From Deltaproteobacteria bacterium (GTDB taxonomy: Bacteria; Myxococcota_A; UBA796; GCA-2862545): a DNA stretch of 64,000 nt. Positions 18,628 through 26,446 of the stretch are shown piece by piece (the first letter of the stretch is position 1; each line of letters begins with the position of its first letter). The notes beneath the pieces were generated by a model that searched no databases, was not told the DNA's origin, and worked only from the letters and a program-made list of their open reading frames with translations. The DNA lies in contig SBGP01000046.1 in the NCBI GenBank assembly GCA_006226595.1, forward strand, positions 1-64,000. The letters run 5' to 3'. A program made the position numbers and the translations under genes.

Positions 18628-20178
18628 ATGATCCGGAATACCTTCAACACCAGCGTCTCGCTCCTCGCGCTCGCCGCCATTTCGGCGGGCTGCAACCCCG
18701 ACGTTGGCCTCAACGAGCGCCTCGGCACGCTTCAGCTGCCCGCACTCACCGACGTGGGTGACGTGACGGTGGGCGAGACCCACGAGTTCACGATCAACTT
18801 CGCGAACGGCAACAACGGCCTCGAGTTCGACATCCAGGACATCACGGTGAACAACGTCGAGGGGGACTACTTCAGCTTCCCCGGCGTGAACCCCGGTCCG
18901 ACGCCGTTCACGATCCTCCCGGATCAGACCCTTCCGGTCGGCTTCGAGTACACCCCGATGGAGGAGGGCTACCACCTGGCCCTGCTCAACATCCTCAACG
19001 ACGGTCGCGACTCCGAGGTCCAGGCCACCGTTCGTGGTCACGGCGCCCTCGCGGCGGCCAGCGTGTGGCCCCTGGTGCTCGACTTCGGCCCCGTGCCGGC
19101 TGGTTTCTCGGCGACGATGGACGTGACCCTGTCCAACGACGGCGACGCGCCGCTGACCGTCAACGGCATCACCTCCAGCGATGCGCAGTTCACGGTGGTC
19201 AACGCGCCGAACGGCCTCGAGGTCCTCGAGGGCGATCTCGCCACGTTCACCATCGAGTTCAGCCCCACCGGTGCGGATCCGCAGCCCCCGGCCAACGGCA
19301 CGCTCACCTTCGACCTGGGCGACTTCGTGTCCGTCCCGACGGTCGCGATGCGCGCCAACGACTGTGAGAACGGCGACCCGGCCGAGTACGACCGCGACGG
19401 CGACGGCTTCACCAGCTGCGGCGGCGACTGTGACGACAACGACGACCTCAGCTTCCCGGGCTCCCCGGAAGACTGTGACGGCGCCGACAACGACTGCGAC
19501 AACACCGTCGACGAGAACTCGACCTGTTGGGACGACGACGGCGACGGTTACTGCGAGGGCGGCGACTCCGACGGCGACGGTCAGTTCGACTGCCTCAACG
19601 GCGACACGAACATCGACCACACCCAGGCGGCGAACCTCGACTGCAACGACGGCAACCCGGCCGGTGCTGGCGTGAACCCCGGCGCGACCGAGGAGCTCGG
19701 CAACGGCATCGACGACGACTGTGACGGTCAGGTCGACCAGGGCAGCACCGACGCCGATGGCGATGGCTACTCCCCGGGCGGCGGCGACTGTGATGACGCC
19801 GATGGCACCAGCTACCCCGGCGGCCCCGAGCGTCCGGACAACCGTGACAACGACTGTGACGGCACCACGGACGAGGGCACGATCCGCTACGACGACGACG
19901 GTGACTGCTTCTGCGAGGCCAGCAGTGGCCAGTGCAACGGCACCTCGAACGGCAGCTGCACCTCGGTCGGCATCAACGACTGCAACGACACCGAGCCTGC
20001 GACCTACCCGTCCGCGACCGAGATCGCCGACTACCAGAACAACGACTGCGACCTGAAGGTCGACGAGGGAACCATCTACGTCGATGACGACGGCGATGGC
20101 TTCAACGACGACCCGGCGGGCGGCAACGACTGCGACGACAACGACGCCAGCGTGTGGCCCGGCAACGGCTGCCCCTAG
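18628..20178 (+). CDS. Lipoprotein with ASH-type (choice-of-anchor D) domains and Asp-rich repeats
   Basis: A 516-residue protein. ATG 18628 follows GGAGAGA, and the lipoprotein signal ends in ISAGC. Residues ~25-250 contain two immunoglobulin-like ASH/HYDIN-style beta-domains (GDVTVGETHEFTINF, LDFGPVPAGFSATMDVTL). The rest is MopE-type repeats (DRDGDGFTSCGGDCDD, CDGADNDCDNTVDEN) like those of the preceding protein. It lies 66 bp downstream of the large repeat protein and may share its transcript. The two together look like a surface-layer or metal-binding pair, one lipid-anchored and one sorted by a C-terminal tail. Function beyond metal binding is not evident. Confidence 0.88.
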   Translation: MIRNTFNTSVSLLALAAISAGCNPDVGLNERLGTLQLPALTDVGDVTVGETHEFTINFANGNNGLEFDIQDITVNNVEGDYFSFPGVNPGPTPFTILPDQTLPVGFEYTPMEEGYHLALLNILNDGRDSEVQATVRGHGALAAASVWPLVLDFGPVPAGFSATMDVTLSNDGDAPLTVNGITSSDAQFTVVNAPNGLEVLEGDLATFTIEFSPTGADPQPPANGTLTFDLGDFVSVPTVAMRANDCENGDPAEYDRDGDGFTSCGGDCDDNDDLSFPGSPEDCDGADNDCDNTVDENSTCWDDDGDGYCEGGDSDGDGQFDCLNGDTNIDHTQAANLDCNDGNPAGAGVNPGATEELGNGIDDDCDGQVDQGSTDADGDGYSPGGGDCDDADGTSYPGGPERPDNRDNDCDGTTDEGTIRYDDDGDCFCEASSGQCNGTSNGSCTSVGINDCNDTEPATYPSATEIADYQNNDCDLKVDEGTIYVDDDGDGFNDDPAGGNDCDDNDASVWPGNGCP

Positions 20179-20192
20179 GCTGAACGGTCTGC

Positions 20193-20228
20193 AACGGCCC
20201 GGTCCCGCTTCGGCGCGGCCGGGCCGTT
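20193..20228 (+). terminator. Strong intrinsic-type hairpin after the ASH lipoprotein gene
   Basis: AACGGCCCGG (20193-20202) pairs perfectly with CCGGGCCGTT (20219-20228). The loop itself contains a CGC-TTCG-GCG mini-hairpin. It is followed by CTGCGTT rather than a full T-tract. Confidence 0.65.
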
Positions 20229-20264
20229 CTGCGTTCGGCACCCCGACGGAGTATGGTGCCCGGC

Positions 20265-20651
20265 ATGAAACCGCGTGACGTGTTCATCGTCGTCTGGATC
20301 GTCGTCCAGATGGCCCTGCCGTTCTCGTACTACCTGCGCAGCGAGCGAGCCGAGCGCTACGATGAGCGCTGGTCGTGGCGCATGTTCTCGGACGTCCGCA
20401 TGGTGCGCTGCACGGCGGAGTTCTCCGTCGATGGGCGGGACGTCAACCTGTCCCAGGAGTTCCACATGGCGTGGGACAGCCTGCTCAAGCGGGCGCGGCC
20501 GCAGGTGGTCGATGCGGTGACCGAGCGGCTGTGCACCGCCAACCCCGGCAAGCCCGTGACCATGCGACTGCACTGCCGTGAGCCGGATGGGTCGCGCAAC
20601 GTCCTCGACGCGGGTCAGGACGACCGCTGTGGAGGGCTCGATGGCCCGTAA
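20265..20651 (+). CDS. Membrane-anchored protein matching the C-terminal region of HTTM/gamma-carboxylase-like proteins
   Basis: A 128-residue protein with one N-terminal membrane segment (VFIVVWIVVQMALP) followed by YDERWSWRMFSD. In single-chain HTTM proteins the HTTM domain is followed by just this pattern: a helix ending in Q-x-x-x-P, then an aromatic segment with SWRM. So this gene appears to encode that piece separately. It overlaps the start of the HTTM gene by 11 bp, a firm sign of co-translation and partnership. ATG 20265 is preferred over 20253 because GGAG ends 13 bases upstream of the first and only one base from the second. Substrate unknown. Confidence 0.65.
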   Translation: MKPRDVFIVVWIVVQMALPFSYYLRSERAERYDERWSWRMFSDVRMVRCTAEFSVDGRDVNLSQEFHMAWDSLLKRARPQVVDAVTERLCTANPGKPVTMRLHCREPDGSRNVLDAGQDDRCGGLDGP

Positions 20652-22188
20652 GCGCGGCAAGAACAAGGCGAAGCGCCCGGAGTCGGCGACCGAAGCACCT
20701 GTCACCGAGGCGGCCGTCGAGGCCGCGCCGGTCGCGCCGGGTCCACCGAAGCCGCCGACGGAGGAGCTGGGCCTGTGGGAGCGTTTCTGGACGCGACCGC
20801 TGCATCCGCTCCGGTTCAGCCTGTTCCGCTTCTTCTTCTTCGCGTGTGTGGCCTTCGAGTCCTTCTTCGACCTCGAGCACGCGCCTCGGTACGGGGCCGG
20901 TGGCTTCAACGTGCCCCACTTCGACGTGCTCACCGCGCTACCGGTGCCGTCGCGCCACGCGATGGTGGTGCTTCTGCTCGTCCAGTTCGCGCTCGCGCTG
21001 CGCGTGGCGTTCGGTCTCGGCCAGCGGGTGACGGTGTGGGCGCTGACCGCGGTGTACGGGTACACCTATTTCATCAGCCAGCTCGACAGCTATCAGCACC
21101 ACTACATGGTGTTCCTGTTCCTCGTGCTCATGTCGCTCGTGGACTGGGAGTCCGAGCGGCCCCGCACCTGGCCCGTCCACCTGGTCATCGTCCAGACGTG
21201 CATCGTGTACTTCTGGGCCGGGGTGACCAAGGTCCATCCGCTGTGGACGGACGGCACGCTGCTCGGCATGCAGGTTGGCCGCGACTTCGCCGAGCAGGTG
21301 CCCATCATCAGCTCGTTCGGAGCCGAGCGCGGCATGATGCTCATGGCCAACTACGCCATGTGCATGGAGTTTGGCGTGCCCCTGCTCATCCTCTGGGCGG
21401 GCCTTGCCCCCGATGGACGCCTGCGTGAGACCATTGGCTGGCTCGCGGTGCTCATCGGGCTTCCGCTGCACGCGGGCATCGAGTTCGCCGGTCTCAAGAT
21501 CGGCCTCTTCTCGTACATGATGATGGCCTTCTACCTCCTGGTCGTCCCGGACCGATTCTATCGCTGGCTCGATACCGTCGCGGGAGGCCTTGGTGCGGTC
21601 GCCACCAGGCTGCTCGCGCAGATGGAGGTGCCCCCGCTGCGCGACGTGTACTTCGTCGTCGGTCTCGCGTTCACGGGGCTCGCGGTGTGGCACCTGCCGC
21701 TCGAGTTCACGGGTGCGGCGGCGCTCGCGGTGAGTGCGGTCGCGCTCGCGTCGGAGTGGCCGGTGAGGCCGGGCCGCGCCCAGCGGGCGATCACCCACGT
21801 GCTCGTCGGCCTGACCGTGCTCTACGCTGCAGCGTCCAGCGAGACCATGCGCAAGTACTGGTACTACCTCGGGGGCGACGCCCGTCGGCGCGGTGACGTG
21901 ACCCTGGCGATCTACGGCTACAGCAACACGGCGGCCGTGGACCCCGAGTACGAGAGCGCCTACCTGCGGTGGGCGATGATGCTCGACCGTGCGAACCGCC
22001 ACGAGGAAGCCCGCGACGCCCTGGAGCAGGGAGTCGCCCACGTGCCGGACCCGAGCTTCGACCTGTACGAGGCGCTGGCGCTGTCCTGTGACCGACTCGG
22101 CGACAGGGAGTGCGCGCGGCAGGCTGCGGCGCACGCGATCACGAAGAAGCAGGATCCGCGAATGCAGGGCATCTTCGACAAGCGCTGA
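20641..22188 (+). CDS. HTTM-domain (vitamin K-dependent gamma-carboxylase-like) membrane protein
   Basis: A 515-residue protein. After a ~40-residue basic/Ala-Pro leader, residues ~50-330 form a multi-pass HTTM domain with typical landmarks: HPLRFSLFRFFFF at the entry, SYQHHYMVFLFLVL in the core and YFWAGVTKVHPLW. A further membrane region follows (~345-420). The end is a TPR-like soluble segment (AMMLDRANRHEEARDALEQG). HTTM relates to vitamin K-dependent gamma-glutamyl carboxylase, but most bacterial members have no known substrate. ATG 20641 follows GGAGGG and lies inside the end of the small partner gene. The C-terminal carboxylase-like piece normally found after HTTM is absent here and encoded upstream. 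Confidence 0.85.
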   Translation: MARKRGKNKAKRPESATEAPVTEAAVEAAPVAPGPPKPPTEELGLWERFWTRPLHPLRFSLFRFFFFACVAFESFFDLEHAPRYGAGGFNVPHFDVLTALPVPSRHAMVVLLLVQFALALRVAFGLGQRVTVWALTAVYGYTYFISQLDSYQHHYMVFLFLVLMSLVDWESERPRTWPVHLVIVQTCIVYFWAGVTKVHPLWTDGTLLGMQVGRDFAEQVPIISSFGAERGMMLMANYAMCMEFGVPLLILWAGLAPDGRLRETIGWLAVLIGLPLHAGIEFAGLKIGLFSYMMMAFYLLVVPDRFYRWLDTVAGGLGAVATRLLAQMEVPPLRDVYFVVGLAFTGLAVWHLPLEFTGAAALAVSAVALASEWPVRPGRAQRAITHVLVGLTVLYAAASSETMRKYWYYLGGDARRRGDVTLAIYGYSNTAAVDPEYESAYLRWAMMLDRANRHEEARDALEQGVAHVPDPSFDLYEALALSCDRLGDRECARQAAAHAITKKQDPRMQGIFDKR

Positions 22189-22243
22189 GCTGCGAAAGGC
22201 CCGACGTAAGCTGTACCCGCCGCGCGGAGGCTACAGTCTCGAC

Positions 22244-22744
22244 ATGCGCTCCCTCGTGCTTCTCGTTGTCCTCCTTCCCGGCTGTGTCGGCAACTACCGA
22301 TGCGGAGAGTTCCACTTCGCCGCCGCCTCCGGCACGTTCGAGCTCGGGGAGTGGTGTGGCTCGCTCTTCGGCACCTACGCGCTCGAGAACGCCGATGGCG
22401 TGCAGCTGATCATCGATCCAGCCGGCAGGGACGAGGATGCCGTCTCGGCGGCGGTGTTCCACAACATCGTGATCAACGTGGACATCGCTCCCGGTGTGCT
22501 CGCCGCCGACACCACGCTGACCGAGGAAGATGCCGTGTTCTCCTGCGTGCACTCGCAGCAGGGCGCGGGGACCGGCGACATCCGCTTCGATCCGCCGAGT
22601 CGCGCGAGCCTCGAGGTGGGTCCGGTGCTCGACGAGACGGACGAGGAGACCGTGTACCGCATGACCTGGGAGGTCGACTGTGCGCCGGTGATGACCGCCG
22701 TCGGGCGCGACAAGGTCGCCGTCTCCCAGGGCCTGGACTTCTAG
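22244..22744 (+). CDS. Small lipoprotein, unknown function
   Basis: A 166-residue protein starting at ATG 22244, 14 bases after a GGAGG run. The signal MRSLVLLVVLLPGC gives a lipidated Cys at residue 14. The mature protein has paired cysteines (CGEFHF, EWCGSLF, FSCVHS, VDCAPV) and a beta-rich pattern, so it is likely a disulfide-bonded periplasmic or outer-membrane lipoprotein. No family recognised. TAAGCT at 22207-22212 may be its -10 element. It is convergent with the next gene, two bases apart. Confidence 0.75.
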   Translation: MRSLVLLVVLLPGCVGNYRCGEFHFAAASGTFELGEWCGSLFGTYALENADGVQLIIDPAGRDEDAVSAAVFHNIVINVDIAPGVLAADTTLTEEDAVFSCVHSQQGAGTGDIRFDPPSRASLEVGPVLDETDEETVYRMTWEVDCAPVMTAVGRDKVAVSQGLDF

Positions 22745-22746
22745 CG

Positions 22747-25134
22747 TCAGTCCTTCTTCGGGAGCCGCGGCGGGGTGCGGTCGACCCCATCGACGGGAGC
22801 CTCGGTGACCACCGGACGGCGCGGTCCCTTTCGCTCTTCCTTCGGTCGGCGCACGCGTCCCTCCGCCATGCCGCCGAACAGGTCGTCCATGCCGCCGGAA
22901 CCGCCGCCACCAGGACGTGGCGGGGTGCGGTCCACGCGAGGCGGGGACCGATCGACGGGCGGGGATGCGGCGTCTGGCGCCGGTAAGGAGGGCTCGGCGG
23001 GCTTGGGCGGCGTGCGGTCGAGACGCGGTGGTGTGCGGTCGACTTCCCCCGTGGGGGCCTCGGTGACCACGGGGCGACGCGGCCCGCTGCGCTCGGTCTT
23101 GGTCCGCTTGACGCGACCCTCGGCCATGCCGCCGAGCAGGTCGTCGAGGCCGCTGCTGGCGCCGCCTCCCGGACGTGGGGGCGTGCGGTCGACCTTCGGA
23201 GGCGTTCGGTCGACGACGGGCTCGCTGGGAGCGCTCTCCGCCGGTGCGGCAGGCATGGGGGGCGTGCGGTCGAGCCGAGGTGGCGTGCGGTCCACACCCC
23301 CGGCGGGCGCCTCGGTGACGACGGGGCGCCGTGGCCCGCTGCGCTCGGTCTTGGGCCGCTTGACGCGTCCTTCGGCCATGCCGCCGAACAGGTCGTCGAG
23401 TCCGCCGCTGGCGCCGCCTCCCGGACGGGGTGGCGTGCGGTCGACCTTCGGGGGACTGCGATCGACGGCGGGCTCGGTCGCTGACTCCGGCTCGCTGGGG
23501 GGCGCGGCGGGTCGGTCGAGACGAGGAGGGGTCCGGTCGACGTCGCCCGTGGGCGCTTCGGTGACCACGGGGCGCCTCGGGCCCGTGCGCTCGGTCGTGG
23601 GCCGCTTGACGCGTCCCTCGGCCATGCCGCCGAACAGGTCATCGAGTCCGCCGCTGGCGCCACCACCAGGACGGGGTGGGGTGCGGTCGACCTTCGGGGG
23701 ACTGCGATCGACGGCGGGCTCAGGTGCGGACTCGGGCTCGCCGGCGGGCGCGGGGGGCCGATCGAGGCGGGGAGGGGTCCGGTCGACGTCGCCCGTCGGC
23801 GCTTCGGTGACCACAGGGCGCCTGGGGCCCGTACGCTCCTGCTTGGGCCGCTTCACGCGACCCTCGTTCATGCCGCCGAACAGGTCGTCCATGCCGCCCG
23901 CGCTGGCGCCACCGGCGGAGGGTGGGGTGCGATCGATCGGCGGCGGCGCGCGCTCGACCTCGGGTGTCTCGTCGAGCTGTGCGGCCAGCCCGACCCGCGG
24001 GGGCCGGCGGTCGATCTCCGGCTTCGCGGGTGCCTTCGGCGTCGGGTTCGCCGCCGGTGCCGCCTTGGGCGGGCTGCGGTCCAGCCTCGGAGGGCTGCGG
24101 TCGACGCCGCCTTCCGGTGGCGCGGTCACGGTGGGCCGTCGGCTGCCGCTCGCGTCGCTGGGCGCGCGGCGCACCCGTCCTTCCCCCATGCCGCCGAACA
24201 GGTCATCCATGCCTCCTCCGGACTTCGCGGCGGGGGCGGCCTGCTCGTGCGGGCCCTTGTTCGCGGCCAGCCCGACCCGAGGTGGGCGGCGGTCCACGTC
24301 GCCGGACGCGCCCTGTTGACGGGATCGGCGCCGCTCGGTCGCTTGTGGCGCCGCCCGTCCGACACGAGGGGGGCGGCGGTCCACGGGCTTGCCCTCGGGG
24401 CCCATGACCTGCATCGGCCTGCGTTCGCGACTCGTCTCCTCGTCCCCGGCGACGGGCGCTTCGCCAGGGCCCGGGACGCGCGGAGGACGGCGGTCCACGG
24501 CGCCGTCCGTTGGCCCGGCCACGCGGGGTGGGGTGCGGTCGACGCCGCCTGCCATGCGCACGCGACCCGTGCTGCTCCGTCCGCCTTCGCCTCCGCGGGA
24601 CACGCGCGGTGGGCGCCGGTCGACCCCGTCTTCGGCGGGCCCACCTGTCCGCGTTGGGCGCGCCTTGCCCGGGGCATCCGCGCTCGGCGTCGCGGAGGGC
24701 AGCCCGAGCATGCGCTGAGCGCCTTCCTCGCCGTAGCGAGCCACTGCGCGCTTCATCTTCTCCTTCTTGCGCGCCGCTTCCTCCGCCGCCGCGAGCGCGG
24801 CCTTCCGCTGCTCGGACATCTGCGGCTTTCGGGCCGCACCCGGAAGGTTCTGCTGCTGCGCCTTCTTCTTCTTCTTCGCGTGCTTGTCGATCTGCTTGAA
24901 GCGTGCCGCCGCCGCGGGAGCGCGCGCTTCGGCCACCGGTTCGTCCGACTTTGGCGCGACCTCGGCGAAGGGGTCCTCGACCCCGACCTTCGCCCATAGC
25001 CGCGCCGAGCTGCCCGCCGGGCGCCGCGAGCGCCGGGCGTACACCCGCTCGACCAGCTCCCAGCCGCAGACGCGGACCTCCGAGAGCTCTCCCTGCCTCA
25101 ACAGGTCCTTGGCGGTGGTGTCGTCGCTTGCCAC
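22747..25134 (-). CDS. Low-complexity protein built of VDRxPPR motifs and DDLFGGM repeats
   Basis: A 795-residue cytoplasmic protein with no signal or membrane segment. The first ~55 residues may be folded (LLRQGELSEVRVCGWELVERVY). A Lys/Ala-rich coiled-coil region follows (KHAKKKKKAQQQN, EEAARKKEKMKRAVARYGEE). The remaining ~600 residues are disordered-looking and dominated by about 20 copies of (V/I)DRxPP(R/K). They contain six larger repeats, each with (M/L)DDLFGGMxEGRVKR...GPRRPVVTEAP. The many basic RPP and RR motifs suggest binding to nucleic acid or an acidic partner; SPP/TPP sites could be phosphorylated. GTG 25134 with AAGGAG just upstream avoids overlap with tyrS. Divergent from tyrS. 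No known family recognised. Confidence 0.8.
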   Translation of the reverse strand: MASDDTTAKDLLRQGELSEVRVCGWELVERVYARRSRRPAGSSARLWAKVGVEDPFAEVAPKSDEPVAEARAPAAAARFKQIDKHAKKKKKAQQQNLPGAARKPQMSEQRKAALAAAEEAARKKEKMKRAVARYGEEGAQRMLGLPSATPSADAPGKARPTRTGGPAEDGVDRRPPRVSRGGEGGRSSTGRVRMAGGVDRTPPRVAGPTDGAVDRRPPRVPGPGEAPVAGDEETSRERRPMQVMGPEGKPVDRRPPRVGRAAPQATERRRSRQQGASGDVDRRPPRVGLAANKGPHEQAAPAAKSGGGMDDLFGGMGEGRVRRAPSDASGSRRPTVTAPPEGGVDRSPPRLDRSPPKAAPAANPTPKAPAKPEIDRRPPRVGLAAQLDETPEVERAPPPIDRTPPSAGGASAGGMDDLFGGMNEGRVKRPKQERTGPRRPVVTEAPTGDVDRTPPRLDRPPAPAGEPESAPEPAVDRSPPKVDRTPPRPGGGASGGLDDLFGGMAEGRVKRPTTERTGPRRPVVTEAPTGDVDRTPPRLDRPAAPPSEPESATEPAVDRSPPKVDRTPPRPGGGASGGLDDLFGGMAEGRVKRPKTERSGPRRPVVTEAPAGGVDRTPPRLDRTPPMPAAPAESAPSEPVVDRTPPKVDRTPPRPGGGASSGLDDLLGGMAEGRVKRTKTERSGPRRPVVTEAPTGEVDRTPPRLDRTPPKPAEPSLPAPDAASPPVDRSPPRVDRTPPRPGGGGSGGMDDLFGGMAEGRVRRPKEERKGPRRPVVTEAPVDGVDRTPPRLPKKD
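22868..24210 (-). repeat. Six coding repeats of ~82-106 codons in the VDRxPPR protein
   Basis: The DDLFGGM-coding word recurs at about 22871, 23129, 23381, 23627, 23873 and 24191. Spacings are 258, 252, 246, 246 and 318 bp, all multiples of three. The two 246-bp neighbours are nearly identical, pointing to recent duplication. Confidence 0.85.
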
Positions 25135-25188
25135 GGGCTCCTTGCCAGGGGGGGCGCATCGGCGTAGGGAAGCAGCCGAGGAGGCGCA

Positions 25189-26409
25189 ATGAACCCGCTC
25201 GACGTGCTGAAGGCGCGGGGCTTCGTGCAACAGTGTACCGGGGAGGAGGCCGTCCGCGAGGCTCTGTCCTCGTCGACCGTGACGTACTACGTCGGCTTCG
25301 ATCCCACGGCCGACTCACTTCACGTCGGTCACCTGCTGCCGATCATGGCCATGGCCCACCTCCAGCGTGGCGGCCATCGGCCGATCGCCGTCGTCGGTGG
25401 AGGCACCGCCAGCGTCGGTGACCCGTCCGGCAAGACCGAGATGCGCAAGATGCTGTCGCGCGCCGACATCGACGCGAACGCGCTGGCGATGAAGGCCCAG
25501 ATCGAGCGCTTCCTGGTGCTCGACGGCGACAAGGGCCTCATGGTGAACAACGCCGACTGGCTGCTCGAGCTGAACTACATCGGCTTCCTGCGCGAGATCG
25601 GACGCCACTTCAGCGTCAACCGCATGCTCGCCGCCGAGGCCTACAAGCAGCGACTCGAGCGTGGCCTGTCGTTCATCGAGTTCAACTACCAGTTGCTCCA
25701 GGCCTACGACTTCCTCGAGCTGTTCCGCCGGAACGGGTGCACCCTGCAGATGGGCGGCGACGACCAGTGGGGCAACATCCTCGCCGGCACCGACCTCACC
25801 CGTCGTATGGAGCAGGCCGAGGTGCATGGCCTGACCTTCCCGCTGATCACGACGGCGGACGGCAAGAAGATGGGCAAGACCGAGGGCGGCGCCGTGTGGC
25901 TCGACCCCTCGAAGACCTCGCCCTTCGACTACTTCCAGTACTGGCTCAACGTGGACGACCGCGATGTCGGGCGCCTGCTGAAGCTGTACACCTTCCTGCC
26001 CCTCGATCGCATCGCCGAGCTCGAGAAGCTCGCGGGTCCCGACATTCGCGAGGCCAAGCGAGTGCTTGCCCGCGAGCAGACCACGCTGGTGCACGGCGCC
26101 GAGGCTTGTGCCAGCGCCGAAGCCGCCGGTCACGCGATGGTCGAAGCCCGCGCCTCCGAAGATCTGGCCACCCACGCCGTGTCTGCGGAAGATCTCGCGG
26201 CCGGCTACGGCGTCATCGCGGCCCTCGCCGACTCTGGACTGTGCAAGTCCCGTGGCGAGGCCCGTCGCGCCATTCAGGGCGGCGGTGTGCGGCTCGACAA
26301 CGAGAAGGTCAGCGACATCGAGGCGTTGATCCCGGCCGATGCCGCGGCGGGCGACGGCGTGGTGCTGCGCTTCGGCAAGAAGCGCGTGGTGCGGATCATC
26401 GCAGGCTGA
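25189..26409 (+). CDS. tyrS: Tyrosyl-tRNA synthetase
   Basis: Charges tRNA-Tyr with tyrosine in the cytoplasm. The 406-residue length is right for bacterial TyrRS. Class I signatures are clear: HVGHL at residues 45-49 (HIGH) and KMGKT at 227-231 (KMSKS). The tyrosine-pocket segments YVGFDPTADSLH, QLLQAYDF and MGGDDQWGN are also present. The last ~70 residues form an S4 RNA-binding domain (GLCKSRGEARRAIQGGGVRLDNEKV). ATG 25189 is preceded by GAGGCGCA. It is followed closely by the protein kinase gene and may be co-transcribed with it. Confidence 0.97.
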   Translation: MNPLDVLKARGFVQQCTGEEAVREALSSSTVTYYVGFDPTADSLHVGHLLPIMAMAHLQRGGHRPIAVVGGGTASVGDPSGKTEMRKMLSRADIDANALAMKAQIERFLVLDGDKGLMVNNADWLLELNYIGFLREIGRHFSVNRMLAAEAYKQRLERGLSFIEFNYQLLQAYDFLELFRRNGCTLQMGGDDQWGNILAGTDLTRRMEQAEVHGLTFPLITTADGKKMGKTEGGAVWLDPSKTSPFDYFQYWLNVDDRDVGRLLKLYTFLPLDRIAELEKLAGPDIREAKRVLAREQTTLVHGAEACASAEAAGHAMVEARASEDLATHAVSAEDLAAGYGVIAALADSGLCKSRGEARRAIQGGGVRLDNEKVSDIEALIPADAAAGDGVVLRFGKKRVVRIIAG

Positions 26410-26446
26410 GCCTCCTCGCGTCGTATGCTGCGCGCGAGGAGGGTCG

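Noticed and set aside
14476-20241. Very long minus-strand open frame (1,921 codons) opposite the repeat proteins
   Set aside because: It is an antisense shadow of the Asp-rich repeats (GAC/GGC codons read as GTC/GCC). The Val/Ala-rich product has no start context, and the plus-strand genes have signal peptides, Shine-Dalgarno sites and known domains.
22868-24210. Assembly artefact explaining the VDRxPPR repeats
   Set aside because: All spacings are multiples of three, each copy carries its own substitutions and the frame stays open, so the repeats look real, though copy number could still be miscounted.
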